Assembly: GCA_900109485.1 (NCBI GenBank)
Contig: FOAY01000006.1
Location: forward strand, 62,001-126,000
Reading direction: 5' to 3'
Length of the DNA stretch: 64,000 nucleotides
Source of the DNA: Kosakonia sacchari
Lineage (GTDB): Bacteria; Pseudomonadota; Gammaproteobacteria; Enterobacterales; Enterobacteriaceae
Shown: in pieces, positions 1-9,047 of the stretch
How the letters are laid out: the number at the start of each line of letters is the position of its first letter
How positions within the stretch are numbered: position 1 is the stretch's first letter
Program-made: the position numbers and the translations under genes
Notes under the pieces: generated by a model
Told to the model about the DNA's origin: nothing
Database searches by the model: none
Seen by the model: the letters and a program-made list of their open reading frames with translations, nothing else

Positions 1-34
1 CAATGGTGGTGATAAGCGGTGTGGCGTGATGCAT
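1..34 (-). CDS. ybaL: YbaL, KefC-type monovalent cation:proton antiporter (N-terminal codons only)
   Basis: Reading leftwards from the ATG at 32-34, the first codons give MHHATPLITTI, the start of the enterobacterial YbaL (CPA2 family antiporter). An AAGGAG ribosome-binding site precedes the ATG. The rest lies outside the window. The order ybaL-fsr-ushA-ybaK-ybaP is the usual one in enterics, which supports the call. Only 11 codons are visible. Confidence 0.75.
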   Translation of the reverse strand, partial: MHHATPLITTI

Positions 35-231
35 TCCGTCTCCTTTCGTTGATGCGTGGATCCCACGGTCGATGACCGTTAACTGAGTTACAGTTTATGA
101 CAATTTTCGCCAGTATGTTTATGAATAATTGTTGAATTATGAAGAAAATGGCAATTTGGCAGAAAAAAAGGCGCAACAGGGTCATCCGTAACAGAAATCG
201 TGCGACAAGTGAGGAGAGGCAACAGAAAGCA

Positions 232-256
232 GCGGCCAAAGAGGGATTTTGGCCGC
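232..256 (-). terminator. Probable terminator of fsr
   Basis: GCGGCCAAA (232-240) pairs with TTTGGCCGC around a short loop, just beyond the stop codon of the leftward fsr gene. On the minus strand the stem is followed by a moderately T-rich stretch. Confidence 0.55.
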
Positions 257-263
257 AAGGAAA

Positions 264-1472
264 TCAATGTTGTGGGCGGTTATCGGGCAGGAATATCGTC
301 AGAATCCCGAGTAATGGCAGGAAAGCACATATTTTGTAGACCAAATCGATGCTGCTGTGATCGGCAACCAGCCCCAGTACCGCAGCGCCAAGCCCGCCCA
401 TACCGAAGGCAAAACCAAAAAACAACCCGGAAACCATGCCAATACGCCCTGGCAGCAACTCCTGGGCATAGACCAGAATGGCGGAGAAAGCCGATGCAAG
501 AACAAAACCAATTATCACCGTCAAAATTCCGGTCCAGAACAGCGATGCATACGGTAAAACCAGCGTGAAAGGGGCAACGCCGAGGATAGAGCCCCAAATC
601 ACATACTTTCTGCCGATCTTATCGCCCAAAGGCCCGCCAATAACGGTGCCCGCGGCAACCGCAAACAGGAAGATAAACAGATGCATCTGCGCGTTTTGCA
701 CGGATAAATCAAACTTGTGCATCAGGTAAAAGGTGAAATAGCTGCTGATACTCGCCATATAGAAGTACTTAGAGAAAATCAGAATCAGCAGGATGCAGAC
801 TGCCAGTACCACTTTATTGCGTGGCAGCGGATTATTCACCACAGCTATCTTTTTACCTTTGTTCACGCGGTGCTGGGCTGCATACCAGCGGCTCACCTGC
901 ATCAGCACGATGATCGCCAGCAGAGCGGCCAACACAAACCAGGCGACGTTACCTTTACCGTAAGGCGCAACGATCACCGCCGCCAGCAATGGGCCGAGCG
1001 AGGCGCCAAAATTGCCGCCAACCTGAAAAATGGATTGCGCCAGCCCGTGACGACCGCCGGAAGCCATCCGCGCCACGCGCGATGATTCCGGGTGGAACAC
1101 CGAAGAGCCGGTTCCGACCAGCGCGGCAGCAATCAGCACCGTTGTAAAATTACCCGCCAGCGCCAGCAGCACCAGCCCGCTGAGGGTAAAACACATGCCA
1201 ATGGGCAGCGACCACGGTATCGGATGTTTATCCGTCCAGTAACCGACCACCGGTTGCAGCAGCGAGGAGGCGACCTGGAAGGTAAGGGTGATAAACCCAA
1301 TCTGCACAAATGACAGGGAAAAATCGGCCTGCAACAGCGGGTAAATCGCCAGTAGCAGCGACTGGATCATATCGTTAAGCAGGTGCGAAAGGCTGATAGC
1401 GCCAAGAATACCGAACGAGGTGCGCGCGACCGGAGGAGTCTGCGACGTTTCACTGATTGCCATAAATACCAC
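264..1472 (-). CDS. fsr: Fsr, MFS efflux transporter (fosmidomycin resistance protein)
   Basis: About 400 residues with roughly 12 hydrophobic segments, and the sequence matches the enterobacterial Fsr family of inner-membrane drug:proton antiporters. Fsr proteins export fosmidomycin and related compounds; that is family knowledge, not visible here. Typical MFS loop features are present, such as GYWTDKHP between early helices and GDKIGRK in the second half. A second ATG three codons in (1463) could also be the start. The gene is divergent from ushA, as in E. coli. Confidence 0.9.
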   Translation of the reverse strand: MVFMAISETSQTPPVARTSFGILGAISLSHLLNDMIQSLLLAIYPLLQADFSLSFVQIGFITLTFQVASSLLQPVVGYWTDKHPIPWSLPIGMCFTLSGLVLLALAGNFTTVLIAAALVGTGSSVFHPESSRVARMASGGRHGLAQSIFQVGGNFGASLGPLLAAVIVAPYGKGNVAWFVLAALLAIIVLMQVSRWYAAQHRVNKGKKIAVVNNPLPRNKVVLAVCILLILIFSKYFYMASISSYFTFYLMHKFDLSVQNAQMHLFIFLFAVAAGTVIGGPLGDKIGRKYVIWGSILGVAPFTLVLPYASLFWTGILTVIIGFVLASAFSAILVYAQELLPGRIGMVSGLFFGFAFGMGGLGAAVLGLVADHSSIDLVYKICAFLPLLGILTIFLPDNRPQH

Positions 1473-1632
1473 GTATGTTTTGTCAGAAGAGAAAAGAAGA
1501 GCGGTAATTGTTATCTGCCTAACATTACCTGCGTGGATGTGTTGAAGGAAGTCGCAACGCTAAAAACATATTTGTCTATTATTGTTCAGCATTGTAATTT
1601 CGGGTTTTTATCAATGGGTCAGGGAGAGAAGC

Positions 1633-3285
1633 ATGAATTGGCTACCAAAGAGCATCACGTTGGCGCTAGTGGCAACGATGGGCATGGCAAGCTGGCAGGT
1701 GCAGGCATACGAGCAGGATAAAACTTATAACGTCACCATCCTGCATACCAACGATCACCATGGTCACTTTTGGCGCAGTGATTACGGCGAATATGGGCTG
1801 TCGGCGCAAAGGACGCTGGTGGACGGCATTCGTAAAGAGGTGGCGGCCGAAGGTGGCAGCGTACTGCTGCTCTCAGGCGGCGACATCAATACTGGCGTCC
1901 CCGAATCCGATTTACAGGATGCTGAGCCGGATTTTCGCGGCATGAACCTGATTGGTTATGACGCCATGGCCGTCGGCAACCATGAATTCGATAACCCGCT
2001 CAGCGTTCTGCGTCAGCAGGAGAAGTGGGCGAAGTTCCCGTTCCTCTCAGCCAATATTTATCAAAAAAGCACCGGCGAACGTCTGTTTAAGCCGTGGATG
2101 ATCTTTAATCGCCAGGGGCTGAAGATTGCCGTGATCGGTTTAACCACCGATGATACCGCCAAAATCGGCAACCCGGAGTTTTTCACCGACATCGAATTCC
2201 GTAAGCCTGCTGAAGAAGCGAAGCTGGTGATTCAGGAGCTCCAGCAGAACGAAAAACCAGACGTGATCATCGCCACCACTCATATGGGCCATTACGACAA
2301 TGGCGAGCACGGCTCGAATGCGCCGGGCGATGTGGAGATGGCGCGCAGCCTGCCGAAAGGAGCGCTGGCGATGATTGTGGGTGGTCACTCACAAGATCCT
2401 GTGTGCATGGCTTCCGAGAATAAAAAGCAGGTCGATTACGTGCCGGGAACGCCGTGCGCGCCCGATCAGCAGAATGGTATATGGATTGTGCAGGCCCATG
2501 AATGGGGTAAATACGTTGGCCGCGCCGATTTCCAGTTCCGCAACGGTGAGATGAAACTGGTGCGCTATCAGCTGATCCCGGTCAACCTGAAGAAGAAAGT
2601 CACCTACGATAACGGCAAAAGTGAGCGCGTACTTTACACGCCGGAAATTGCTGAAAACCCGCAGATGTTGTCGCTGCTGACACCGTTCCAGAACAGAGGC
2701 AAAGCGCAACTGGAGGTGAAAATCGGCAACACCACCGGTCACCTGGAAGGGGATCGCAGCAAAGTCCGTTTTGTGCAAACCAACCTGGCGCGGGTGATTC
2801 TGGCTGCGCAAATGGCGCGCACTGGCGCGGATCTGGCGGTGATGAGCGGCGGCGGCGTGCGTGACTCCATTGAAGCGGGCGACATTACCTATAAAGATGT
2901 GCTGAAAGTGCAGCCGTTCGGCAATACGCTGGTTTACGCTACGCTGACCGGCAAAGAGCTGACGGATTATCTCACTGCTGTGGCGCAGATGAAGCCGGAT
3001 TCCGGCGCTTATCCGCAGTTTGCCAATGTCAGTTTTGTCGCGAAAGACGGCAAGCTCAACGATCTGAAGATCAAAGGTGAACCGGTTGATGCCGCGAAAA
3101 CGTACCGCCTGGCAACGTTAAGTTTCAACGCCACCGGCGGTGATGGTTATCCGCGTCTTGATGATAAAGCAGGCTATGTGAATACCGGTTTTATCGATGC
3201 TGAAGTGCTGAAAGAGTTTATTCAGAAAAACTCGCCGCTGGATGCGGCTGCCTTCGAACCGAAAGGGGAAGTGAGCTGGCAGTGA
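1633..3285 (+). CDS. ushA: UshA, periplasmic UDP-sugar hydrolase / 5'-nucleotidase
   Basis: A 550-residue protein, the same length as E. coli UshA when started at the ATG at 1633 (upstream AGGGAGAGAAG). It opens with a Sec signal peptide ending at VQA-YEQDK. The metallophosphoesterase domain follows, with NDHHGH and VGNHEFDNP metal-binding motifs in the first 100 residues. The C-terminal 5'-nucleotidase domain binds substrate. The enzyme hydrolyses UDP-glucose and nucleotides in the periplasm for salvage. The gene converges with ybaK, whose end is 14 bp away. Confidence 0.95.
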   Translation: MNWLPKSITLALVATMGMASWQVQAYEQDKTYNVTILHTNDHHGHFWRSDYGEYGLSAQRTLVDGIRKEVAAEGGSVLLLSGGDINTGVPESDLQDAEPDFRGMNLIGYDAMAVGNHEFDNPLSVLRQQEKWAKFPFLSANIYQKSTGERLFKPWMIFNRQGLKIAVIGLTTDDTAKIGNPEFFTDIEFRKPAEEAKLVIQELQQNEKPDVIIATTHMGHYDNGEHGSNAPGDVEMARSLPKGALAMIVGGHSQDPVCMASENKKQVDYVPGTPCAPDQQNGIWIVQAHEWGKYVGRADFQFRNGEMKLVRYQLIPVNLKKKVTYDNGKSERVLYTPEIAENPQMLSLLTPFQNRGKAQLEVKIGNTTGHLEGDRSKVRFVQTNLARVILAAQMARTGADLAVMSGGGVRDSIEAGDITYKDVLKVQPFGNTLVYATLTGKELTDYLTAVAQMKPDSGAYPQFANVSFVAKDGKLNDLKIKGEPVDAAKTYRLATLSFNATGGDGYPRLDDKAGYVNTGFIDAEVLKEFIQKNSPLDAAAFEPKGEVSWQ

Positions 3286-3299
3286 CCAGCTCATCAGCG

Positions 3300-3791
<492 letters not shown>

Positions 3792-3858
3792 TTACCACAG
3801 TCATTTCACGCCATAAGCATACGCCTGTGTGCCTCAACAAAAATAGTACCATCTTGCG

Positions 3859-4668
3859 CTATTGCGCCATCCGTTGTTGCAGCAGCGCCGGAAGATTGCC
3901 ATCGCCATAGAGATGAAGCGCGCCGGCTGCCACCACATAACGCCCCGGCGGTAGCGCGAACAGGCGATCGCACCACGCCTGATTACGCTGATGCATCAGA
4001 ACATCATGCAGCGGCTGGCTGAAGGTTGACGGCAAGCTGAACTGCTCTGCGGCAGGCGGCGTTTCCAGCCACCAGCTCATCATCACCTGTAACAGGCGCG
4101 CATTTTCATGCCAGTGCGTTAAGGTGTCCTGTAGCAGTTCGATGCCGTCATCGGGTAACTGGCGCAGGATATCCAGTTGGCTGGTGGTGCCTTCCAGCTC
4201 CAGCACGCTGACCTGGTGCTGCTGAGCCTCCTGCAACAGTTGATAATCGACGCCATACTCCGGGCGCAGCCCCAACCGTTGAGCCTGGGTAGCCTGCAGC
4301 ACCAGCGCGATATGCCAGGCCGGGCGCTGTTCAAACTCCTCGCGCGACAGCGAAAGGGTTTGCAGCGTCTGCTCAAGCTGGCTCAGGAGCTGGGGATTCA
4401 GGCGCTCTTCGAGTGGTACTGCGGGAGGAAGGTTATCAAAAGGGGAATCGGAACCGGCAATGTCTGCTTCGACAATCAGCGCATCGGCATGACGCAGTTT
4501 TTGCAGCAGCAATTCCGGCAGCGGCGACATGCCATAGGTGCCCATATGAATACTGCCGACCAGATGCAGATGCTGGCCGCCGGGCAGCGTGATATCCATT
4601 GCTGGCCAGCGGTAGCGGCGCACACGAAGCGCGAGAAAGAAGTTTTTCAATCGTTGAAACAGAGTCAT
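3859..4668 (-). CDS. ybaP: YbaP, TraB/GumN family protein
   Basis: 269 residues from the ATG at 4666-4668, matching E. coli YbaP (264). A longer reading from 4722 adds 18 residues that the family lacks. The sequence has the TraB-family start HLVGSIHMG and the late GRYVVAAGALHLYGDGN, which hold the conserved residues of this metal-dependent, protease-like fold. Its biological role in enterics is not established. It lies upstream of ybaK and downstream of copA on the same strand. Confidence 0.85.
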   Translation of the reverse strand: MTLFQRLKNFFLALRVRRYRWPAMDITLPGGQHLHLVGSIHMGTYGMSPLPELLLQKLRHADALIVEADIAGSDSPFDNLPPAVPLEERLNPQLLSQLEQTLQTLSLSREEFEQRPAWHIALVLQATQAQRLGLRPEYGVDYQLLQEAQQHQVSVLELEGTTSQLDILRQLPDDGIELLQDTLTHWHENARLLQVMMSWWLETPPAAEQFSLPSTFSQPLHDVLMHQRNQAWCDRLFALPPGRYVVAAGALHLYGDGNLPALLQQRMAQ

Positions 4669-4723
4669 ACGCGCTTTCCGGGTGAAAAATCCCATGCTAA
4701 CGCGGCAGGCTGCAAGGTGCAAA

Positions 4724-4745
4724 CCCCGCCGCCTGAACGGCGGGG
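4724..4745 (-). terminator. Terminator downstream of copA
   Basis: A GC stem, CCCCGCCG (4724-4731) with CGGCGGGG (4738-4745), lies directly after the copA stop and is followed on the minus strand by TTT. It separates copA from ybaP. Confidence 0.6.
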
Positions 4746-4758
4746 TAACATTTGCGGG

Positions 4759-7257
4759 CTACTGGTGAGGTTTAAAACGTAGCAGACGGTTGGCGTTGCT
4801 GACCACTGTAATGGAGGAGAGCGCCATTGCTGCACCCGCCACGACCGGGTTGAGCAAGGTGCCGGTCAGCGGCCAGAGAATCCCGGCGGCAATCGGAATA
4901 CCCAGCGAGTTATAGACAAACGCCCCCAGCAGGTTTTGCTTCATATTGCGCAGCGTTGCTTTGGCAATCGCCAGCGCATCAGCCACGCCCAGCAAGCTAT
5001 GGCGCATCAACGTTATCGCGGCAGTTTCAATCGCAACATCGCTGCCGCCGCCCATGGCGATCCCGACATCGGCCTGCGCCAGCGCGGGCGCGTCGTTTAT
5101 GCCATCACCCACCATCGCCACCTGGCGGCCCTGCTGTTGCAGGTTTTTGATCGCCTCGGCTTTGCCGTCAGGCAAAACGCCGGCAATCACCTCATCAATC
5201 CCGGCCTCTTTGGCAATCGCGTTGGCCGTAATGGGATTATCACCGGTAAGCATCACCAGGCGATAACCAGCGTGGTGCAGGCGTTGCAGGGCTTCTATGC
5301 TGTCATCGCGCAGCGGATCGCGAATAGCGAACAGCGCCGTGGCGACGCCATCCACCGCCAGCAGCACTGGCGTTGCTCCGAGACTGGCCTGCGTGGCTAT
5401 CTCATCGTCAAGCGCGCGGGTATCCACATTCTGCTCTGCCAGCAGAGCCTGATTGCCGAGCAATACAGTGCGTCCATCGACAATACCGCTAACGCCCAGC
5501 CCGCGTAATGTGCGGAATTGATTCACCGTCGGCAGCGTATCGCTGCCCGCTTTTTCCACGATCGCCCGTGCCAGCGGGTGGCTGGAACCTTGCTCAAGTG
5601 CCGCTGCCAGACGCAGCGCCGCCGAATCATCGCCCTCCAGTGTTTTCACACTGACCACTTCCGGCTTGCCGCGCGTCAGGGTGCCGGTTTTATCAAATAC
5701 AATCGTATCCAGCGTACTGGCGCGTTGCAGGGCGTCGGCATCGCGCACCAGCACGCCAAATTCCGCGGCGCGACCGACGCCGGAGATAATCGACATCGGC
5801 GTTGCCAGCCCCAGCGCACACGGACAGGCAATAATCAGCACGGTAGTGGCGATCACCAGCGTATAAACGATTTGCGGCGCAGGACCAGCGAAGTACCAGA
5901 TTGCGCCGCTGAGCAGCGCGATAGCGACCACTACTGGCACAAATACCGCCGAAATACGGTCGGCCAGTTGACCAATTTCCGGCTTGCTGCTTTGCGCCTG
6001 ACGCACCATCCGGATGATGCGCGAAAGTGTGGTGTGGCTGCCGACCGCGCTGGCGGTAAACAGCACGCTACCATCCTGCACCACCGTCCCGGCGTGAATG
6101 CTTTCGCCGATACTTTTTTCCTGCGGCACGGGTTCGCCGGTCAGCATCGCTTCATCGAACCAGGCTTCGCCCTGGCTGATTTCGCCATCTACCGGCACGC
6201 GATCGCCAGTGGTAAGACGCAATGTCATTCCCGGCTGTACTTCTGCCAGCGGCAGATTTTTCTCGCCGTCAGCGGTGACGACCCGCGCGGTTGGCGGTGT
6301 TAAATCCAGTAAGCGTTCCAGCGCTTTCGATGAACGCTGGCGGGCGCGGGCTTCCAGCATATGGCCGAGATTAATCAGGCCGATAATCATCGCGCTTGCT
6401 TCGTAATAAAGATGGCGGGCTTCCATCGGGAACCACTGCGGCCAGATGTTAACGCTCATCGAATAGAGCCAGGCGGCACCGGTTCCCAGCGCCACCAGCG
6501 TATCCATGGTGGCGGAGCCGTTACGCAGGCTTTTCCACGCGCTGGAGTAGAAGTGCCCACCGGCGACAATCATCACCGCCAGGGTAATCAGGCCGATAAA
6601 CAGCCACAGAGCGCGATTGCTGTCGGTGACCATCATATTGTCACCCATCATGCCCCAGACCATGATGGGCACGCCGACCACCAGCGCGACAATCGCCTGC
6701 CAGCGGAAACGCTTCATGGTGGCGAGCGCGGTTTCTTGCTGGCGCTCGCGGCGCTTAATATCGTCTTCTATGGCTTCAGCGCCATAGCCCGCTTGCTCTA
6801 CGGCACTGACTAATTCAGCGGCGGGCGCGCTGCCCATGACTAACGCGGTGCGCTCCGCCAGGTTGACCCGTGCCTGCGTCACGCCCGGTACGGCCTGCAA
6901 GGCTTTTTGTACCCGGGAAACACAACTGGCGCAGCTCATGCCGTTGATCAACAACTGTTGGCTGTCATCAAGGTCGCTGGCTGCCGGAAGCTCAGAGGGG
7001 GCCGCTGTCAGTGCTTCCGACGGGAGTGATGACTCTGTCAGCGGTTTAGCCTTTGGGTGGCTTAAGCTCGCGCCGTATCCGGCTTCTTTAATGGTCGCGA
7101 TCAGCGCGTCAGCGCTGGCGCTGCCGGTGACTTCCGCTCGTTCAATGGTCACGTCCGCCTGTTCAACATCGGGGCGTTTTTCCAGGCTCTCTTTGACGCG
7201 TTTAACGCAATGGCCGCAGGAGAGGCCATCCAGGTTTAGTTCTATGGTGTGAGACAT
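4759..7257 (-). CDS. copA: CopA, Cu(+)-exporting P1B-type ATPase
   Basis: 832 residues from the ATG at 7255-7257 (E. coli CopA has 834). Two N-terminal metal-binding domains carry GLSCGHC (C14, C17) and GMSCASC (C109, C112). The transmembrane CPC motif ([11 protein letters not shown]), the phosphorylation site DKTGTLT and [11 protein letters not shown] follow. The protein pumps cytosolic Cu(I) to the periplasm. The CueR-type promoter lies directly upstream and is also the attachment site of the neighbouring prophage. Codons 67-70 contain a conserved programmed frameshift site, annotated separately as CopA(Z). Confidence 0.97.
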   Translation of the reverse strand: MSHTIELNLDGLSCGHCVKRVKESLEKRPDVEQADVTIERAEVTGSASADALIATIKEAGYGASLSHPKAKPLTESSLPSEALTAAPSELPAASDLDDSQQLLINGMSCASCVSRVQKALQAVPGVTQARVNLAERTALVMGSAPAAELVSAVEQAGYGAEAIEDDIKRRERQQETALATMKRFRWQAIVALVVGVPIMVWGMMGDNMMVTDSNRALWLFIGLITLAVMIVAGGHFYSSAWKSLRNGSATMDTLVALGTGAAWLYSMSVNIWPQWFPMEARHLYYEASAMIIGLINLGHMLEARARQRSSKALERLLDLTPPTARVVTADGEKNLPLAEVQPGMTLRLTTGDRVPVDGEISQGEAWFDEAMLTGEPVPQEKSIGESIHAGTVVQDGSVLFTASAVGSHTTLSRIIRMVRQAQSSKPEIGQLADRISAVFVPVVVAIALLSGAIWYFAGPAPQIVYTLVIATTVLIIACPCALGLATPMSIISGVGRAAEFGVLVRDADALQRASTLDTIVFDKTGTLTRGKPEVVSVKTLEGDDSAALRLAAALEQGSSHPLARAIVEKAGSDTLPTVNQFRTLRGLGVSGIVDGRTVLLGNQALLAEQNVDTRALDDEIATQASLGATPVLLAVDGVATALFAIRDPLRDDSIEALQRLHHAGYRLVMLTGDNPITANAIAKEAGIDEVIAGVLPDGKAEAIKNLQQQGRQVAMVGDGINDAPALAQADVGIAMGGGSDVAIETAAITLMRHSLLGVADALAIAKATLRNMKQNLLGAFVYNSLGIPIAAGILWPLTGTLLNPVVAGAAMALSSITVVSNANRLLRFKPHQ
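7046..7257 (-). CDS. CopA(Z), copper chaperone made by -1 frameshift in copA
   Basis: The slippery heptamer CCCAAAG (minus strand, 7057 to 7051) is in the C-CCA-AAG phase at codons P68-K69 of copA. A -1 shift makes the next codons GGC then TAA (stop at 7046-7048). The product is 70 residues: the first metal-binding domain with C14/C17 plus a terminal glycine. E. coli copA is known to use this heptamer to make a 70-residue chaperone, CopA(Z), that delivers Cu(I). The site and predicted product length are the same here. Use of the shift in this strain is inferred. Confidence 0.75.
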
Positions 7258-7301
7258 GGTAAATCTCCTTGGTTGTGATGCTTCAATACTGAGTGAAGTG
7301 A

Positions 7302-7332
7302 AGCTTAAACCTTCCATCAAGGGGAAGGTCAA
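7302..7332 (-). promoter_or_regulatory. CueR-controlled copA promoter
   Basis: On the minus strand, -35 TTGACC (7327-7332) and -10 TAAGCT (7302-7307) are separated by 19 bp, the long spacer of MerR-type promoters. Between them lies the dyad ACCTTCC-N7-GGAAGGT (7309-7329), the CueR operator. The -35 and most of the operator fall inside the prophage attachment core, so integration leaves the copA operator intact but replaces everything upstream of the -35 with phage DNA. Confidence 0.88.
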
Positions 7333-7333
7333 G
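7314..7333. other. attL core
   Basis: The 20-bp sequence CCATCAAGGGGAAGGTCAAG is identical to 40671-40690. The flanking bases differ at both ends, so this is the full exact core. To its left is the host copA promoter and to its right phage DNA with Int arm-type repeats. Confidence 0.9.
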
Positions 7334-7370
7334 TTTTTAAATTACTGATTGAAAGGGATTTTTAAAATCA

Positions 7371-7391
7371 GTGTCCACATAGCGACCACAC
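7371..7391. promoter_or_regulatory. Putative integrase arm-type sites (left arm)
   Basis: GTGTCCACAT (7371-7380) and the related GCGACCACAC (7382-7391) start 11 bp apart. The pair GTGTCCACAT/GTGTCCACAC with the same 11-bp register occurs at 40556-40576 on the other side of the core. Paired arm sites flanking a core are expected for P2-type integrases. Confidence 0.6.
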
Positions 7392-7420
7392 TTTGACAAA
7401 AGTGCCTGCTTTACAATGAC

Positions 7421-7447
7421 AAAGCCCCGCTAAGGAGCGGGGCTTTT
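7421..7447. terminator. Bidirectional terminator between ogr and attL
   Basis: AAAGCCCCGC (7421-7430) pairs perfectly with GCGGGGCTTT (7437-7446), with A and T tracts on both sides. It ends the leftward D-ogr transcript and would shield phage and copA promoter from each other. Confidence 0.85.
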
Positions 7448-7448
7448 A

Positions 7449-7697
7449 TTATGGCAACAGGCTTAGCTGATCTCTTCCATAATGTGTGGCTGGAAACGCA
7501 TCGGTAGGGATGAAATTATCTGGTAGTTTTTCACGCGGGCCGCGCTTCGTTACCAACTTTTCCACACTGTTCAGTGTGGTAAATGTGATGCTGCATTCAA
7601 AATTCTGGCACTGATGGTACTGACGGATCGTCATCTCACTGAGACGGCGACTGGTGCGTGTGCGAGCGACAGCACCACAAATGGGGCAAACAAACAT
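7449..7697 (-). CDS. ogr: Ogr/Delta-type activator of late transcription
   Basis: 82 residues with a CX2C-X22-CX4C zinc finger (C4, C7, C30, C35), the same spacing as P2 Ogr. The family binds TGT-N12-ACA sites centred near -55 of late promoters and recruits RNA polymerase through its alpha subunit. It is the last gene of the leftward D-ogr unit, as in P2. Two matching sites are found in the prophage, at 8957-8974 and 28031-28051. Confidence 0.93.
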   Translation of the reverse strand: MFVCPICGAVARTRTSRRLSEMTIRQYHQCQNFECSITFTTLNSVEKLVTKRGPREKLPDNFIPTDAFPATHYGRDQLSLLP

Positions 7698-7745
7698 GAT
7701 GGCCTCCCATGGCGGGAGTTGAACTCGCTGTTATTATGGCTTCGT

Positions 7746-8897
7746 TTATTCAGTCTCTGCAATCCATTCCGGTATTTTGGCTTCCAGCTCCAGGCGGGTT
7801 TTAAATCCGCTGTCATCAATTGAATGTGCAGCACGGGCGATAATCCAGTCCTGAGAATCAATATCGGATTTAAACCCCGCCACAGTTCCATGCATTTCCG
7901 GGTAGAGATCGGCTCGCCCACGGGCCAGTGTTAACGTAAATTCCGCAGCACCCCGTTTGAGCTGTTGCCATTTGGCAGCAGCAGCGCGCTTTGCCGCTGT
8001 TTCACTGATGTATGTTTTGCGTAATACATAAACGTTACCGTCCTCACCCTCCAGATAATCCCCGTCTCTGGCGCTGCTGCGTGGTGGCTTTTTCTTTTTC
8101 GGCTTGCGGCTTTTGACCGTTACTTTTTTCTTTTTGCCGAATTCCAGATCCAGCCAGTACGCCCTTACGCCAGTATAGGCATCACGATCGGCAATACGAA
8201 ATGAATGGCGATCACCGCTTGAACGGGTGATTGAGAATTCCGGCAGCGGTTTACCACTGGCGCTGACGCCACCGCCGGGAAGAATAAACAACAGGCTGCC
8301 ATTTTTGATTGTGGCGATGGCACCCAGCATTTCCGCCATTCTCGTCAGGAAAGACATATCACTTTCCTGCGTCTGGTCGGCGTGATCGATCTCAATGTTG
8401 ATGAGCTGCTCAGAAATAACCGGCGTCAGTTTATACCGGTGCGCGATGACGGAAATGACGCGCTCAACCTTAACATCATGCCAGGACACTTCGCGCTTTG
8501 TGTTGAATTCATCCCTGAAATCAGCGCTGCGTGCCGTAAGCTCCAGGCGATCAGGCGGCCCGGAATGCGCCACTTCATCCAGGGTATAAATCCCTTTATA
8601 GACCAGCGGCTCACCACGCCAGCCGATGGACACTGACAGTTCCGCCCCGCGCGGCGGCAGCTGCAACTGGCCGTCACTGTCAGCAATAGTGATCGTCAGT
8701 TCGTCGGCTTCAAATCCCCGGTTGTCGGTCAGTTCCAGTGAAATAAGCCGGTCATCCAGTATGGTCAGTGCCTTGCCTCCAAGCATGATACGGAAAGCCG
8801 GAACCGGTGACAGCTCATCCTGAAAATCCTGAAATGTCTGTGCGCTCTTATCCAGTTGTGCTTTGGTTTTGTTGATTGCGTCTGCTGACAGTGCCAT
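7746..8897 (-). CDS. GpD, tail hub/late control protein D
   Basis: 383 residues from the ATG at 8895-8897 (P2 gpD has 387). Longer upstream readings run into the promoter region and antisense to FI, so they were not used. GpD forms the baseplate hub on which the spike gpV sits, comparable to T4 gp27. In P2 it follows gene U at the end of the FETUD operon. Here it is divergent from FI, and U lies almost 6 kb away. Confidence 0.93.
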   Translation of the reverse strand: MALSADAINKTKAQLDKSAQTFQDFQDELSPVPAFRIMLGGKALTILDDRLISLELTDNRGFEADELTITIADSDGQLQLPPRGAELSVSIGWRGEPLVYKGIYTLDEVAHSGPPDRLELTARSADFRDEFNTKREVSWHDVKVERVISVIAHRYKLTPVISEQLINIEIDHADQTQESDMSFLTRMAEMLGAIATIKNGSLLFILPGGGVSASGKPLPEFSITRSSGDRHSFRIADRDAYTGVRAYWLDLEFGKKKKVTVKSRKPKKKKPPRSSARDGDYLEGEDGNVYVLRKTYISETAAKRAAAAKWQQLKRGAAEFTLTLARGRADLYPEMHGTVAGFKSDIDSQDWIIARAAHSIDDSGFKTRLELEAKIPEWIAETE

Positions 8898-8956
8898 GTG
8901 AACTCCTCCGGCGCTGATAGTTTCATGCGCGCGCGAAGCAGAAAACTGTCGTTTGT

Positions 8957-8974
8957 TGTCGCAAACATCCGACA
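8957..8974. promoter_or_regulatory. Ogr-type late activator site between D and FI
   Basis: TGT (8957-8959) and ACA (8972-8974) are separated by exactly 12 bp. The centre is about 69 bp from the D start codon and 82 bp from the FI start codon. A transcription start 55 bp away would therefore fit on either side. A GAATAT-like -10 is seen near 9009-9015 for FI. One symmetric site could serve both divergent late transcripts. Confidence 0.65.
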
Positions 8975-9047
8975 TCCGGCAGTGCGTGTCGGGCGTGTTT
9001 ATTTTGTGGAATATAGCCCCGAACTCACAACATGATGGCGGTACAGC

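Noticed and set aside
4936-7252. Several long rightward open readings opposite copA
   Set aside because: They mirror copA codons in GC-rich DNA, have no ribosome-binding sites, and give low-complexity arginine/histidine-rich products.
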